DNA of 64,000 nucleotides from Dasypus novemcinctus (Eukaryota > Chordata > Mammalia > Cingulata > Dasypodidae): assembly GCF_030445035.2 (NCBI RefSeq), contig NC_080702.1, forward strand, positions 10,920,029 through 10,984,028, read 5' to 3'. The notes beneath the pieces are model-generated. The model did no database searches. It was given only the letters and a program-made list of their open reading frames with translations, and was not told where the DNA came from. The position numbers and the translations under genes are program-made. Below are positions 32,134 through 44,494 of the stretch, piece after piece. How positions within the stretch are numbered: position 1 is the first letter of the stretch; every line of letters begins with the position of its first letter.

Positions 32134-33099
32134 GTAAAGAGGAGGCTGGAGGGTCAGGGCTCAGGTGGTGGGGCTGTTAGTTTTTCACTAAAAGTTTCTT
32201 TGAACAAATCCAGTCTGGCCTATTCTGAAGATGTAGAGGCATATGCCTGCTTTGTGGGCTGGTGAGGGGCCATTGTAGTGCAGTAGGCTGTCATTCAGTG
32301 GAGGTGGCTCGGACATTCCAGGAGGAGATGATGAACTGGCAGGATGAGAAGACTCCATCTCAGTGGGAGGGTTTCATAACTGCCTTGTGATGAATGACAT
32401 GTGTGCCAGAGAGCTAAGAGAAATATTTAGGAGACTGGAAACCATGGCCGTCCTTCCTGAGCATAACTAGAAGCTTCCACATTAAAGAGGAAGCAAAATT
32501 TCAATGCTAAGTACTTCTGGCAGCATTCACCCTACCTGGGTAATCAGACCTGGAACCATGGAGACCCATTCCTGAGTGGATGCTAGACTTGTCTGCACAC
32601 AGAATGTCCTGAGTGGACCTCTGGAGAGGGGATGCCTTTGGTATGGCTTCAGGTAGACTTTGGGGTCTCCACTTCTCTTGTCTGGAGCAGGTAGGTGCTG
32701 CTCAACTCAGCCTCTGGAGACATTCCATCCTCAAGCTCCAAGGCTGGGATGTTATGATACTAAAACCCAAACTCAGAGGCTGGGAGAACCAGACACCAGT
32801 TAGTGGTGGTTGGTGGTGGGGAGAGGTCAGTTCAGACGTGGCCTCCATCTCGGGAACAGATGGTGTCCTCTGATGCCCTGAGTGAATCATTCCAAGTTGA
32901 CAACCGCATGGGGCTCTGTGTCCTCATGTGGAAATGAGGCATGACCATTTAGTGTTGCCACCCTCACAGTGAGGTGGTGAAGCTCAAGGGAGAAAAGGAA
33001 CATGGTTGAGCATTCTCATGACTCTGAGGGGTAAAGCATGATGACCAGAGCATCATTGCTGCTAGCATGCAACTCTAAGCCCTCTGGACTCCTGCTGAG

Positions 33100-33190
33100 G
33101 GCGTTCAGGTCTCTGTCTTTACAACAGAGATAGAGGCCCAGGGAGGCCAGTCCTCTTACACAAGGTCATGCAGGGGATATCAGGCATATG
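33100..33190 (-). repeat. MIR-like fragment in intron
   Basis: ACAACAGAGATAGAGGCCCAGGGAGG..CACAAGGTCATGCAGG follows the reverse MIR core. Confidence 0.4.
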
Positions 33191-33295
33191 ATAGCAGCAG
33201 ATGTCCACCTTCCCACTTGATTCGGGTGTCCAAGACCCCAGGGACAATAGTTGAGGGATGGCGGGCCTCACTGACCTAATCCTCAACCCCGGCAG

Positions 33296-33370
33296 GAGGA
33301 GATCTCCAAGTTTTCAACCCTGGAGATGAAACCCAAAAGAACCCAGAAGAAGGAGCAGCAGGGAGAGATG
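33296..33370 (+). pseudogene. RALGDS-like exon I
   Basis: Acceptor CGGCAG, donor ATG/GTGAGT, 25 codons in phase 0. Encodes FSTLEMKPKRTQKK, matching the RALGDS segment FATLEMNPKRAQKR. Confidence 0.88.
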
Positions 33371-33818
33371 GTGAGTGTGCATGAGTCTGGGACGGTCAGG
33401 GAGGGGTGGCCTCAAAGTCAGCATGGGTTCTCTCCTCGAGTCCTTCCCTCTGGACCCCTACACCTGGAAAGCCTCCCTTCAATGTCCCTGGAACCTTTAG
33501 GAGTGTGAGCAGTGGGAATCCTGGGGGACTAGTTGCAGCCAGTCAGGATAAGGACCTGTAAGACCTGACACAGAGTTGATTGGGTGGTGGTGGGGATTAA
33601 ACTTGGTGACTTAAGAAAAGCCTGTGCTGGGAAGGGATTACAAGGGAGTTTGGGGTCCTTGGAGTCTGGAAGTGAAATTAGGGGGTGTGAGTTAAGTGTC
33701 CGACACTGTCCAGGGAAGGTTGTGTGGTCCTAGAAGTCTGAGACTAAGTAGCATTTGGGGCATGGTCTGGGGCACACCTCAGAGCCTGTGTTCATTCCCA
33801 CCCTACCCAATGCCACAG

Positions 33819-33903
33819 GGTGTCATCGAGGGCATTGTCCCATGCCTGGGAACATTTCACCCAATTTTTGATGGTGGACAATGTAATACAGGAGTATTTA
33901 GAA
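33819..33903 (+). pseudogene. RALGDS-like exon J, frameshifted
   Basis: Acceptor GCCACAG, donor GAA/GTAAGT. It starts GVIEGIVPCLGTF in phase 0, as the family does. The later part matches only in the next frame (..FLMVDNVIQEYLE). The exon is 85 nt, and neighbours require a multiple of three, so one base has been gained or two lost near 33,856. Confidence 0.85.
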
Positions 33904-34298
33904 GTAAGTGAGCCTGGGGACAGGGGCAGGGTGGGAAAGGGACACTGAGGTTTGGAAGGAGAGGCCATTCCCTGAGCCCTGAGTTCTCACCAGTGGGCAT
34001 ACAGGGTTTCCTGAACCCTCACAGCCTCCCTGGGGCTGGAGTGCCATGGCCTTCTTGCAGACAAGTAAAAGGAGGCTGGTCCAAGAGCCCATCTCTCCAC
34101 TGTCATCAGAGCCTGGGACTAGAAGTTCTCTCTGTCTCCACTCCTGGTGCCCAGAGTCTTCCTGGTTCCATCCCTTGTCTGGACTGCCCTGTTCATGTTG
34201 AACCCTGCAGTAATGCAGAGAGACAGGGGCTCAGGTGTGGTGATGAGCATGGCAATGAATGTGGGCCCCTTCATGGTGGATACAACTCTGTCTTCCAG

Positions 34299-34331
34299 GG
34301 AAGGATGGTCAATTTTGAAAAAAGGAGGAAG
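34299..34331 (+). pseudogene. RALGDS-like exon K
   Basis: Acceptor TCTTCCAG, donor AAG/GTGAGT. Eleven codons, GRMVNFEKRRK, equal to the RALGDS motif G-R-L-I-N-F-E-K-R-R-K with two conservative changes. Confidence 0.9.
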
Positions 34332-34689
34332 GTGAGTAGCTGTGGCCATCACTGCTGGGGTGGGCTGGGGTGGGGTATGGGATGGAACACAGAGACCCTC
34401 CTGGGCAAGACACCCCCAAACTGCATGCAGCTTCCTCTTAGTGTGATGGGGAGATATAGAGGAGAAAAGAGAGGACCAAGGCCTCCTTCTCAAGGGTGAA
34501 GGATATAGTTGGATGAAGGACAACTTCATGGAGGATCACTTGTGTGAACTCAGCTCTGAGGGCAGTTAGAGACTGGAAGGGAGTGGAGGGATTGGGGAAG
34601 CCACAGGAGCAAAACAGCCACTGGTCCCTATCCCACCCAGGAAGACCACCCAGGCCTCAGCAGTGACTATTCCTTCCCTCTGGTCATAG

Positions 34690-34811
34690 GAATACTAGAT
34701 GATTGCTGAGCTCCAGCAGCTCCAGGCAGGTTGCTGCTATGATTCCCTTATGCCCAGTGAGAAATTTGGGGCCTGGTTTGGAGACATGAAGCAACTCAGC
34801 AAGAAAGAGAG
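34690..34811 (+). pseudogene. RALGDS-like exon L with in-frame stop
   Basis: Acceptor GTCATAG, donor GAGAG/GTGAGG. Its third codon is TAG (34,696-34,698). The rest reads MIAELQQLQ..EKFGAWFGDMKQLSKKE, the end of the RasGEF domain. Confidence 0.9.
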
Positions 34812-34992
34812 GTGAGGCCAAGACAGCATCAGGCCACTATAGCTGTGAGATCACCACGGAGGATCCTGGGTCAGCATAGGACCTGTTGCCTGAGGACAGC
34901 TGGGTACTCAAATGCCAACTGCTGTCCAGACCCTGGGAGGGAGACCTGAGGTGTGGCTCCTGGGACCTTACAGCCACCATTCTGCCCTGCAG

Positions 34993-35091
34993 CTACCACC
35001 TGTCTTGTGAGCTGGAGCCCCCATCCCAGTTGGCCAGTAAGAACTTTAAGGACAAACACCACCTGGAAGGCATCAAGCCTTGGAGTGAAGA
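34993..35091 (+). pseudogene. RALGDS-like exon M
   Basis: Acceptor CCCTGCAG, donor GAAGA/GTGAGT. Encodes SYHLSCELEPPSQLASKNF, the conserved end of the catalytic region. Confidence 0.9.
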
Positions 35092-35418
35092 GTGAGTTCC
35101 CCATCAAGGGTGGGCAAGTATGGGCTGGCTCAGGACTCATGGAAGCTTCAGGCTAAGTGTGGGTTTGGGGAGCCTGACAGTTTAGCCTGGGGATCCCAGC
35201 TCCACTCCCAACCAAGCCTGTGATTTGGGTGAGTTGCCCCATTCCTGGGCCAGTTTCCTCTTCTGTGAAATGGGGTGATGCTGCATGATCTCCAAGTGAA
35301 TCAGAGACCCTGTCTACTATTAATGGAATGACCCCTTAGCAAGGTGCAGTGGTAGCAGGGGACAAGCTTGGTTGCATTCCAGGGGAGGACCCCAAGGTAA
35401 GCCGACCTATCCTTCTAG

Positions 35419-35611
35419 CTGCCAGGCCCCAGACACTGAATCCAGTGGCAGCAGCAACCCCTACTCGAGTTTCCAGCTCCAGTGTGGCCCTGTCTTCAGC
35501 AGTGGGGATGCAGCTGATTCACCCGCCACACACGAGGCCGGCTCCTCTAGTGCGAAGGTGAATATCCACCTCGACCATGACCTAGAGCCCCAAGATGACC
35601 ATGAAATGAAG
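35419..35611 (+). pseudogene. RALGDS-like exon N (linker)
   Basis: Acceptor CCTTCTAG, donor AAG/GTGAAT. Encodes QAPDTESSGSSN..CGPVFSSGDAADS..EAGSSS, parallel to the Ser-rich linker before the RA domain. Confidence 0.85.
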
Positions 35612-35805
35612 GTGAATGACCACCTCTTCCCATGTCAGCCCTTGTCCTCACTCTTCTCCTTTGCCTGCTTGGCCTTGTCTGGGTCCAGAAAGAGGCCAAG
35701 AATTGTTGACTCCTACAGAATTTCTAGACCCTCCTAGAGATTCTAGAGCAGTCCTAGGGAGTTCCAAGGCTCCAGGCCTTCTGCTAATCTTGCTGTCACC
35801 CACAG

Positions 35806-36021
35806 TTGGGGCAGTCAACCTCTGAATCAACACAGAACTCTGTTGTCACATCGGCATCCAGAGAAACATTCTCTTCCTCCTCCTCCATCAAACGCTGGGT
35901 CAGATGGTTCATCCCCAGGTGCTGCAACCCACAACCATGCTATAAGTGGCATGTGATTGACTACTGCATTGTCCGTGTCAGCCTGGAGGAGGACAATGGC
36001 CAGCATTACAAAAGCATCATG
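35806..36021 (+). pseudogene. RALGDS-like exon O (RA domain, start)
   Basis: Acceptor ACCCACAG, donor ATG/GTGAGC, 72 codons. A Ser-rich lead-in is followed by WHVIDYCIVRVSLEEDNGQH, the first strand of the Ras-association domain. Confidence 0.88.
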
Positions 36022-37422
36022 GTGAGCCAGATGTGTAACTCTCCCCTGGAGCCCATCACTGGTTCAGGCAGTAGACACATAAGAAATGGCATGTTCCCTC
36101 TTTGCCATGCTGGAGTAGACTTCCCAGTTGGTGTTAGTGGATAGACAGCTACCTCCAGAGACAGGAAGAGTGTGAGTTTGATGGCAGTCAGGCCTCAGAT
36201 AGTGGACATAGTGGCTGAGTCTGACATGCTGAGGAAGCCATAGCAAAAGCCCTCTAAGGCAGCCCCAAAGAGGAGGATGGAGGGTACAGCCTGCCAGACC
36301 CATGGGGGGACATGTGCTTGGCCAGTCTGAGGAACAGCCTGGGGCCAGGGTGAAGGAGCAGGGGTCAAGGGGAAGAGTTGAGGTCAGAGAGTTTGTGGAG
36401 CTGGGTCACATCAGGCCCTCTGAGCTACTGAATGGAGCTTGACTTTCTCATGGGGGAGATGGGAGACACTGGAGGATTAGAGCAGAACAGGGACAGCAGG
36501 TGGCATTTGGCTTCAGAATGGAGGTTGGACCTATGTGTGGAGACACAGGCCAATGAGGGTCTGATGCTATGACCCTGGAGGGATTATGGAGTCTGTCCCA
36601 GGATGGTGGCCAAAAAGATGTGAGCAGGAGTCAGATCCTGGATGGCACATGCAGTTGGAGCCATCCCAGCCCGCAATGCACAGAGGCTGGCTGAATTACC
36701 ATGTTGCACACATGCCCCAGGCTGCACTTCTCTTTTGGCAAGGAGCAGGTGTGGTTTTACTAAGCTGTCATTTGATTGATCCTTGTCCTAAACCTGCCTG
36801 TTGCTGGGCCCTCATGGTCAAGGTAACTGTGCCTGGACTTGCTGATCACAGCTGCATCCTGGAGCCTGGGGCAGTTCTCGTGTGCTGTAGGTTGTCATCC
36901 AGCCCCTCCTCCTCTCTGATATCAGAGCTTGGACTAGATATTGTACGCTCTGCCCTGGGAGTGTCCTGGAGGGCCAGGGCTGGAGCAGTGGCACTCCCTG
37001 AGGGCAAGCCACCTCCTGTGATTAGGAGGCATGAGGAAATAGAGTGAGGCCCAGATTTTACTTCTCATTTCCCACCCTCTGCTGCACAGTCATCCTTTGT
37101 ACCCAGGGCCCTGGAAGTCCATAGCAGTTGTGCAGACTGAGGACCCAGGGGACAGGGTTCAGCCTACAGGGCAGGGATTTGGACACCCTGAGAAACAGCC
37201 ACAAGACAAAGGTGAAGGTTCTTGTAGGAGTTGGGGTTAGGAATGAATGGAAAGAACCCCTTCATTCCATGGAGGTCTCCCCAGAAGAGCAAGAGAAGAT
37301 GGTGAGGCCCCTTAGACCCAGTCCTGACCAGAGGTGGCTCCATAGGGTCTCTGGCAGCTGCACTGTGGGGGAGCTGTCTCTAGGACCCATGCCCTGAGGG
37401 CCTGTCCTGTGATCTGCCACAG

Positions 37423-37537
37423 GTGTCCAACCAGGAAATAGCTCCAGCTGTGATCCACAAGGCCATGGAAGAACTCAATGTGGATGGGGAAAAGCCAGAG
37501 GATTACATGCTGGTGCAAATCATTTCAGAGGATCAAA
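37423..37537 (+). pseudogene. RALGDS-like exon P (RA domain, middle)
   Basis: Acceptor GCCACAG, donor CAAA/GTAAGT. Encodes APAVIHKAMEELNVDGEKPE then YMLVQIISEDQ, matching the RA helix and strand of RALGDS. Confidence 0.88.
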
Positions 37538-38953
37538 GTAAGTCAGGGAGCAAGAAGGAGGGGGCAGTGGTTGGAAGAAGCACTATGTCCCAAGCCTGAA
37601 GTTCCAAGGCCCTCTCACCCCAGTGTACCTGACAGCAGTGCGGGTAGCACCCTGCCCACAAACCAGACTTCCCAGAGCAGCCCTCAGGGCCCACAGCCTC
37701 TTCTCCATACCTGCTCCTTCTCCCTTGTGTCCCTTTTCCTCAACATGACCCAGGCATTGGGAAACCCAGTTCAAAGCTAACAACATTGAGGTAACAAGAG
37801 AAAATGCTTTTCACCTTGAATCAAGAGAAAGATGGCCAAGGAGAGGGGCTCAACTTGAAGGAAGCCTTCTGGACAGCAGGGGGTGACTGCACCATGACTG
37901 GTGGACACAAGCACCAAACATGCTACAGGCCATGCCTTTATGATAGGGCAAACTGGACCAAATCTCCTTGATCCCCTTTGGAGGTTCTTGGGAACTGACT
38001 CATTATTCTAGAAAGTGGAAAACTGAAAGATCTTCACAACATAAACCCAGAGCCAGGTGTCCTGGACACTGAACCCTTAGATAGGTTTCCTAAGCCCCTG
38101 GGCTGGCTTCTCATTCCTGAAGGGGAGAAAAAATCAACCAATGTCTGCACACATGGTATGTCTGTGCACAATAAAGTTAACTGGATTCTTGTCAGTAAGC
38201 TGATCCCCTCTCCCAGCCACTAACCTAGCCATATTAAAATGACTCCCACCACTCCTAGAAGTTGGTTCTAAATCCTCCCTTGTCTTTTGAATGGGAAATG
38301 GGAGCTGTGGGGTGTGAAATAGGCAGAACGACTTGTCCTACAGAACAGGAAGACCAAGGCCTGGAGAGGTTAAGAAAGGAGATGAGCAGCCACACCACTG
38401 AGGCTGGAGCAGGAGTTCAGCCCAGAGTTTCTGTCAAGCTGGCTCTATCCAGGAAGAAAGGAGAAGATGGGATCAGTGTAAATCCTTGCTGGGTGGCAGG
38501 CACTGCGTGGTCCTGGAGGCCTTCAGGGACCCTGCTCGGGAGGGCCTGAGCCAGGGCTGCCCTTCCCTGGGCCCTAGTGTCTTGTCCTGGGTAGTGCTGG
38601 ATTTGGGAGTCCTGCACTGTGCTCCAGAAATCCAATTTCAGCTCTGAGGTCCTGAGTAGTGAAGGCATCAGGGGGTGCAATGAAGGGGGAAATAGATGAA
38701 ATCTTATCAGCTCCATTCTGAGGTTGCAGGGATGAGTCAGAGTCACTTTAAAAACAAGAGTTCCTCATTTTCAGCTGTGCCTCTGCAGAGTCTTTCCACA
38801 GGCAGGCATCATTCAGAGGCTCCTTTTTGGTCCTTGAGTTGGGTTGGGGGATTCAGATCCCTGGCAGAGGCCTGCTCTCATGGGGAACAAAGGATTGGGG
38901 TGTCCTGTGGTCCCTCAGAGCACAGCTGACCACCCCTCTGCCCCACTCTCCAG

Positions 38954-39330
38954 TGCTGCAGATCCCAGATAGCACCAAAGTGTATTATGTGATGCCTCCC
39001 TTGCCCAAGTATCAATTAATGCTTATGAAGCAGACCTCACCCATGGACACCAAGCTCAAGAAGAGAGCTATCTCAGCCTTTCTGGGGAAGAAGCTGAAGG
39101 GACCCAAATTCTGAAAGGGGAAAATCAAATTGGGTCCTGCTACCTGCCAGCCTCAGGGTCCCCCTGCCCAGGTCTGCCTGGCCAAGCAGTTCTGCTGACC
39201 CCCAACTACAGTGGTCCTGGCCAGGCAGGCACCTCCCTCCCCACCAGACAGTCTGGGCTATTTATTATTGTAAATAGTAAATGTTAGATGTGAATATTTT
39301 ATTATTAAAATCTTGTTTCAACTACAGCCT
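38954..39330 (+). pseudogene. RALGDS-like last exon (RA domain end, tail, 3' UTR)
   Basis: Acceptor CTCTCCAG. Encodes LQIPDSTKVYYVMPPLPKYQ, then a basic C-terminal tail to TGA at 39,112-39,114. ATTAAA at 39,304-39,309 is a plausible polyadenylation signal, so the transcript would end near 39,325-39,330. Confidence 0.85.
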
Positions 39331-39339
39331 CGGAGTTGG

Positions 39340-41060
39340 CGACTGGTTCTTTCATTTACAGTGTTAATTGAAACGAGATGCAGCCTCTCACATTGTTCAT
39401 TCAAATAAGAAATCATGCAGTCATCAGTTTATTTTAGAAGGGAAAAGCAAAAAGAGCCAGCCACCCTTCCCCGGCTTATTGAAGCAAACACAGAAATCCC
39501 CTTTCACAGAGCAAAGTGCACTTCAGTATCAATACACCTAGAAGGAGCAGAGCCCACCCATGGGGACTACTGGATTTAGAAGTTGAAGGTACTTCCATTT
39601 GCCAGGACCATTTCCTGACCCTGGGTAGGGAAGTGGCTGCCTTTCTACCACTTTGGAGGAAGAACATTTTCTCCTTTTTGACTGAGGCTTTGTTTGAGCA
39701 CCAGATAAGAACTTGTCATTTTCAAGAGCAAATTCTAGATTTATGTGAGCACTAGATACAGAAAAAAATAGAACAATTCTAACAATGTGGAAAAGAAAAG
39801 GACAAAGGAAGATTATTAGCACATGGTCCAAGGGCAGGCAGAACTTTGCATCCTCAGTTTCCTTCTATGCCCAATGGTCAAATCTGTACATTAGATTTCA
39901 TGCTTTGGGATCCCTATTCATGATATACAAGAATTCTCTCCTTTTGAGGGGACTGAGGGGATTGAAATGCAGCTTTTCAGCCCCCAGCTGGGCCTTTTTT
40001 CATAAGCACTACTGCTTCCTAAGAACTAGTGCTTCCTACTGCCTTGCCATTCATTGTGCAATTTCTTAACCCAGAAAATCCCTACCAGACCCTGGCCTCT
40101 GTGATCGGTACCTGCTGGCCTCTGCTGCCTGGCTGAGGCCTGAGGCATCAGCCGTGGGCTCTGAATGCCAAGAGAAGAATACTTACCCATTGTAAGCTAG
40201 AAAAAACTCCACAGTCTTTTCTGTGGGTCAAGGTGAGGGCTTGGATGGTGTGGTTGGAGGTCCACCATCTTGGGGATCTCCAGTTAACACTCTGTTGTGT
40301 TGCTACTGATGGTCCTCAAGAGGAGTCGGCTCGGAGCCCTTAGAACTTGTAAAACAGCAGGTGCAGGTGCTGACACTGCTCACGTCCCCTGGGATGGCTG
40401 CATCCATTTTCCAAAATGTGTGCTTTGCTTTGGTCATTGGAGTGTGGACAATTCCTAGGGGGAGGGGTTGAGAGGGCCTGAGGGGGAAGGGAAGGCCACC
40501 AGGATTGAGAACCACTGTCCTACAGAGGCACACCTCCTCACAAAGTAAAGTACTGAATGGCTTCCTCTCCGGGTGGGACAGGCCCTGTCCTGAGCCCTCC
40601 CCTGGTTTCCCCAATGTTCAGGAGCTAAAGGTCTAACCCTGACAACACAAAGCCCCAGGACCCTGCCCCAGCCTCCTGCCTGCCCCAGCTGTGGGCATTG
40701 GAGCCACTTCAGAAGGTTTATCAGGGAATGAAAACACTATAATCTTATATTTTAATTAGCAAATATATGTCTGAACTAATCCATGTTCTCTGTAAATAAC
40801 AGAGTTTCTAGCTCTCTTTATTGAGCAGACCTATAAGTAAGGAAAATCTGGTAGCTGATGCCCAGATTGTGGTCCCAAAATCCTATTTTCCATGAAAAGC
40901 AAATAGGGCACCTAGGAGGTATGTGTGAGTCCAGGTCTTGGCCAGGAAATGTATGAGAGGAACCTAATGATCATGGCCTAGTGGAGAGCATGGAAGGCAC
41001 CAAAGTCCACAGGGTGGAGTCAACACATGACAGGAGCCAACTGGAAGGCCTTCTGGCCAC
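39340..41060. other. Intergenic stretch downstream of the RALGDS-like gene
   Basis: No gene or clear repeat recognised. Open frames are short and without motifs. Confidence 0.35.
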
Positions 41061-41064
41061 ATCT

Positions 41065-41520
41065 GGGGCAAGTTTATTATCATAATAGCCAAAAAGTACA
41101 ACTCAACACAAATGCCCATCAAATGATGAAGGGAAAAAGAAAATGAGATGTTAGCAGCCATAAGATATGATGAAGTACAGATATATGGTAGAAGGTGAGG
41201 GACCTGAAGAACATGATGCTGCGTGCAAGAAGCTGGACACTAGAGGCCACTTACAGAACTCCATTCATACAAAGGGTCCACACTCGGCAAATCCAGACAG
41301 AAGATAGATTAGTGGTTGTTAAGTGATGTGTTGAGGGTCTTTGGGGGAGTGTGACTGCTACTGGGTCCAGGATTTCATTTGGAATTAATGAAAATATTCT
41401 GGGATTAGATAGTGGTTATTGTTTTACAGCCTTGTGAATATACTAAAAAGCACTGAATATGGCACTTTCACAGGCTGAAGTTATGCCATGTTAATTATAG
41501 CTCAATCAAAAATAAGTTGT
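41065..41520 (+). mobile_element. Old L1 3' end (ORF2 tail and 3' UTR)
   Basis: Contains the classic order ATAATAGCCAAAAAGTA, AATGCCCATCAAATGATGAA, GAAGCTGGACACTAGAGGCC, GTAGATTAGTGGTTG-like AGATAGATTAGTGGTTGTTA, TGGGATTAGATAGTGG and CTTGTGAATATACTAAAAA.CACTGAAT. Diverged, of mammalian-wide age. Confidence 0.88.
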
Positions 41521-43232
41521 TGATGCTGGAAGTCCATAGTATTGTTTGCCTTTAGTGGGGCCGGGACAGCTTGTGAAATAGACAAACACCTGCACATTCA
41601 CTGATGGCCTTAGAAGGCTCAGTGGTTTTCAGAGATTAGAGGAATTTGGGGGTGGTCAGGTGGGTTGCTGTGTCCCTGGCTCTGGCCTTTCCCTTTGTCC
41701 AAATCTGTCCCTATCCCCCACCCCACCCTGCCTTGGCCCCTGGGATTGGCATCTCCCTTCATGTATTTTTGGGGGAGCTCAGAGAGTGTCTTCTCATTAC
41801 CCTGAGCTTCTATGCAACCTGTTTGATGTCCTGAGTCTGCCACAGGTAAGAAAAAGTCTCTGTGGGAACTTGTAAAACAGCATGTGCTGGTGATACACTG
41901 CTCAAGCACTGCTGTGCTGCTGATAACCTGCCATGGCCTTTAGTCCCTAGGGCTCTACCCTAGACTCCCTGGCCCTTTCTTTGGGCCCCAGGACCTCCCC
42001 ATGATCTGGCACCTAAAGGGTCCATGTCTCATGGCAGATACCTCAGAACCCCAACCAAGACTGGTTTTCTTTCTCTTGACCAAACTGCCAGCCTCACTTC
42101 TCAGGTGCCCTCCCACTCACTCCCCCATCCCGACTACCTCAAAACTAATCTTATAGCTGTGGGACTGCAGAGAAAAGCCTCTCAGAATGCAGGAAAACAA
42201 TGGAAAAATGACACTCTCAGACCCTAACAATCCTAAATCTCACACTCACTCCCAACTTTCCCCTCCCAGCTCCCCCTCACTCAAGCCTTTGCCTGCCCTG
42301 GGGCTTAGAGGCCCCTCACCAGGGAGTTCCTTCTCTGCCTCTTCCTCCCCTCCAGCCTTCCAGAACTCCAGATGGCCTCATCACAACCCCTTGGCTGTCC
42401 AGGAAAAGCCTGACCACATGCCCCTTGAGCCCCCTCTGCTGGCCAAAGCAGACCGGCCTTTTCCAGCTCCTTGTCTAGGAGCCACCAAGGCCTCCTGGGG
42501 TTGATGGGTGGTTTTTTTTAATGGCCCCAGGAGAAGGGCCCTGTATCCAGGAAAGGGAGGAGAGGTAACAAAGGAGAGGAGCTTTCCATGAGCAGGTGGA
42601 AGAAAAAGCAGCTGTATGTGTGTTGGAGATGGATTCAGTGGTGTATGGGGTGGGGTCAGCGACAGATAGGGAGGAAAAGGTTGGGACTGGGAGTGAGGAG
42701 AGAAGAGGTGAGCTGGGGACCATGGGAGAAGGTGAAAGAGAGAGCTGCCAGGCACCAGTCCCCTCGTCCCACTGTCTGAGAACTAGTCTGCCTGAGTCAC
42801 TGCTTCTTGCAACCCAGTTATGGAAAAACACAGAATTGTCCAAGAGCAGAGACCCAGGGACTGTTAGAGCCTATGCTCATAGGTGCATGGACTTTCCAGG
42901 TGATCTTATCTCTGAGTGTCCTGAAAGCCATTGCTGACAATAAGGCTACAGTGGCTTCTGAGGTTCAGGAGTAGTGATCCAAGGGAGGCCTGCATCCTGG
43001 AGGAACCCAGGGCCTGCACAACAGCCCTAGTGCCATGTCTGAACCTGGATGCAAGAGGCATGAACTTGGGGCACAGAAGAACAGGTACTCCTGGCTCTCC
43101 AGTTCCTGGGATTTAGGCAGTTGTTTGACATGTCGTCATGCTTGTCCTTATCCACTACATGTCTGCACTTCTCTGGATCCTGGAAAACAGTGAGGCTGTT
43201 GACAATGAGATGAGCTTCCTCCTTGGTGAGTG

Positions 43233-43380
43233 TCTACCCTAATATGATCCTCAAACAACTAGAATCACTGAATGCTAGTGCTGGAAGGATCGACTTGCCC
43301 TCTGTCCCTAATATGATCCTCACACACCCAGAATCACTGATTGCCAGCACTGGAATTTTGCCTTGTCCTTCATCCATGGG
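43233..43380. repeat. 71-bp tandem duplication
   Basis: CCCTAATATGATCCTCA starts near 43,236 and again near 43,307. Each is followed by AGAATCACTGA.TGC.AG..CTGGAA and CTTG(C/T)CC. The two copies are diverged. Confidence 0.75.
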
Positions 43381-43824
43381 GGGTAAGGAATGTTGTTCAG
43401 AACATCCTTCTGAGCACAGCTCTCATGTCACCTCTTCTAGGAAGTCTACCCCGGTGTTCCCCAAGTTCACATAGAACTTGTCAGGCCCATTTTCAACACT
43501 CATGAACTTGAGTCACAGATAGTTGTTTTCCTATTGTCCATCCTTCCTGTGGATTTCCAAGGGTACCCAAGTTTTATCCATTTAAGCCCCTCCTAGCCCT
43601 TTCGTGCACCAGGCACCAGCTGGGCTCTTGGATTCAGACCTGAAATGGGACTGGATCCTGTTCTTGAAGAACTTAGAAGCCATTTGGGGAGAGATGCAGA
43701 TGGAAGATTACAGCAAGGGTTCTGAATGAGGTCTCTGCCACATGCTGGGGCAGGACCAGGCCTTCATGGCCATCCTGCATTGGTGCAGAGGAGCCTGCAT
43801 GGAGCAGGAGCTCAGTCATCTCTT

Positions 43825-43925
43825 GCTGAGTACAACTGAGGAGAATTGGTGGCAGTAGTAGCCCTGGCTCATGTTTAGGGAAACTGAGATGCAAGTTAGT
43901 GGCAGGGATCAGACTAGAACCCAGT
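43825..43925 (-). repeat. MIR-like fragment
   Basis: TTAGGGAAACTGAGATGCAAGTTAGTGGCAGGGATCAGACTAGAACCCAGTGCTCCTGACC follows the reverse MIR consensus. Confidence 0.5.
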
Positions 43926-44494
43926 GCTCCTGACCCTCTGTCTATTGGTTGCTTGAGCAGGATTTATATCAGTAAGTGAAGTTATGGCTAAATAACTCAT
44001 TCATCATTCCCTCATTTCTTTATTCCTTCCAGGGGCCTACCATGTTACAGCCTGGAGATGGGGAGCAAAACCTGAGAGGGCACTTTCTCCATGGTGCTAA
44101 TAGCTCAGGGGGAATTTGAGTGCATTATGGGAACCTTTGATTAGGTCACTGGATTAGATCACTTTAGGGCCTTTGCTTCCTCTACTCAGTGAGGTGTGAC
44201 CCAGGTTGGGTCTGCACCCTCTTGCTGGGGTCTTACATAAATAGAGAACTGGAAACAGAACACAGAAAATTTTGGATGCCATTTTTGAACTGTCATGTGA
44301 AAGAGGACTCCAGGACCAGCTACAGCTGACAGAGAGGCCAAGAGAAACCCCTGGGGACTGAGAGAAATGCCAGAGGCTGGACTCAGTGGAGCAGGCCTAA
44401 ACTGAGGGAAAGCTACAATATTGCTTTCCCATGTGGCAGGAACCCAGGATTGACCAGCAGATGACCCTTGATGAGAAAGCATCTGTGACAATGT

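Larger units (their letters stand above)
19459..39330 (+). pseudogene. RALGDS/RGL4-like Ral guanine-nucleotide exchange factor, broken copy
   Basis: Ral-GDS proteins load GTP onto Ral GTPases through a REM plus CDC25 (RasGEF) module and bind active Ras through a C-terminal RA domain. Exons encoding pieces of each lie in family order with intact phases at most junctions. RALGDS-type signatures include VKAGNWEKLVEHLVPAF (REM), ELFKKVVPYHCLG and RARVVEHWIEVAR (RasGEF), CELEPPS, and CCIIRVSL-like DYCIVRVSLEEDNG (RA). Lesions: TAG at 28,447-28,449, TAG at 34,696-34,698, an 85-nt exon at 33,819-33,903 that shifts frame by one base, AG/TT instead of AG/GT after 30,308, a short frame-discordant exon near 21,568, and an ERV inside the linker exon. 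Sequence is intermediate between RALGDS and RGL4 by eye. It is probably a duplicated paralogue that decayed; an alternative transcript using part of it cannot be excluded. Confidence 0.85.
41525..44490. other. Intergenic stretch
   Basis: No gene recognised. It includes the 71-bp tandem duplication and a MIR-like piece listed separately. Confidence 0.35.

Noticed and set aside
42187..42937. Frames of 105-124 codons on both strands
   Set aside because: Low-complexity Ser/Pro or basic composition, no splice sites in suitable positions and no family match.
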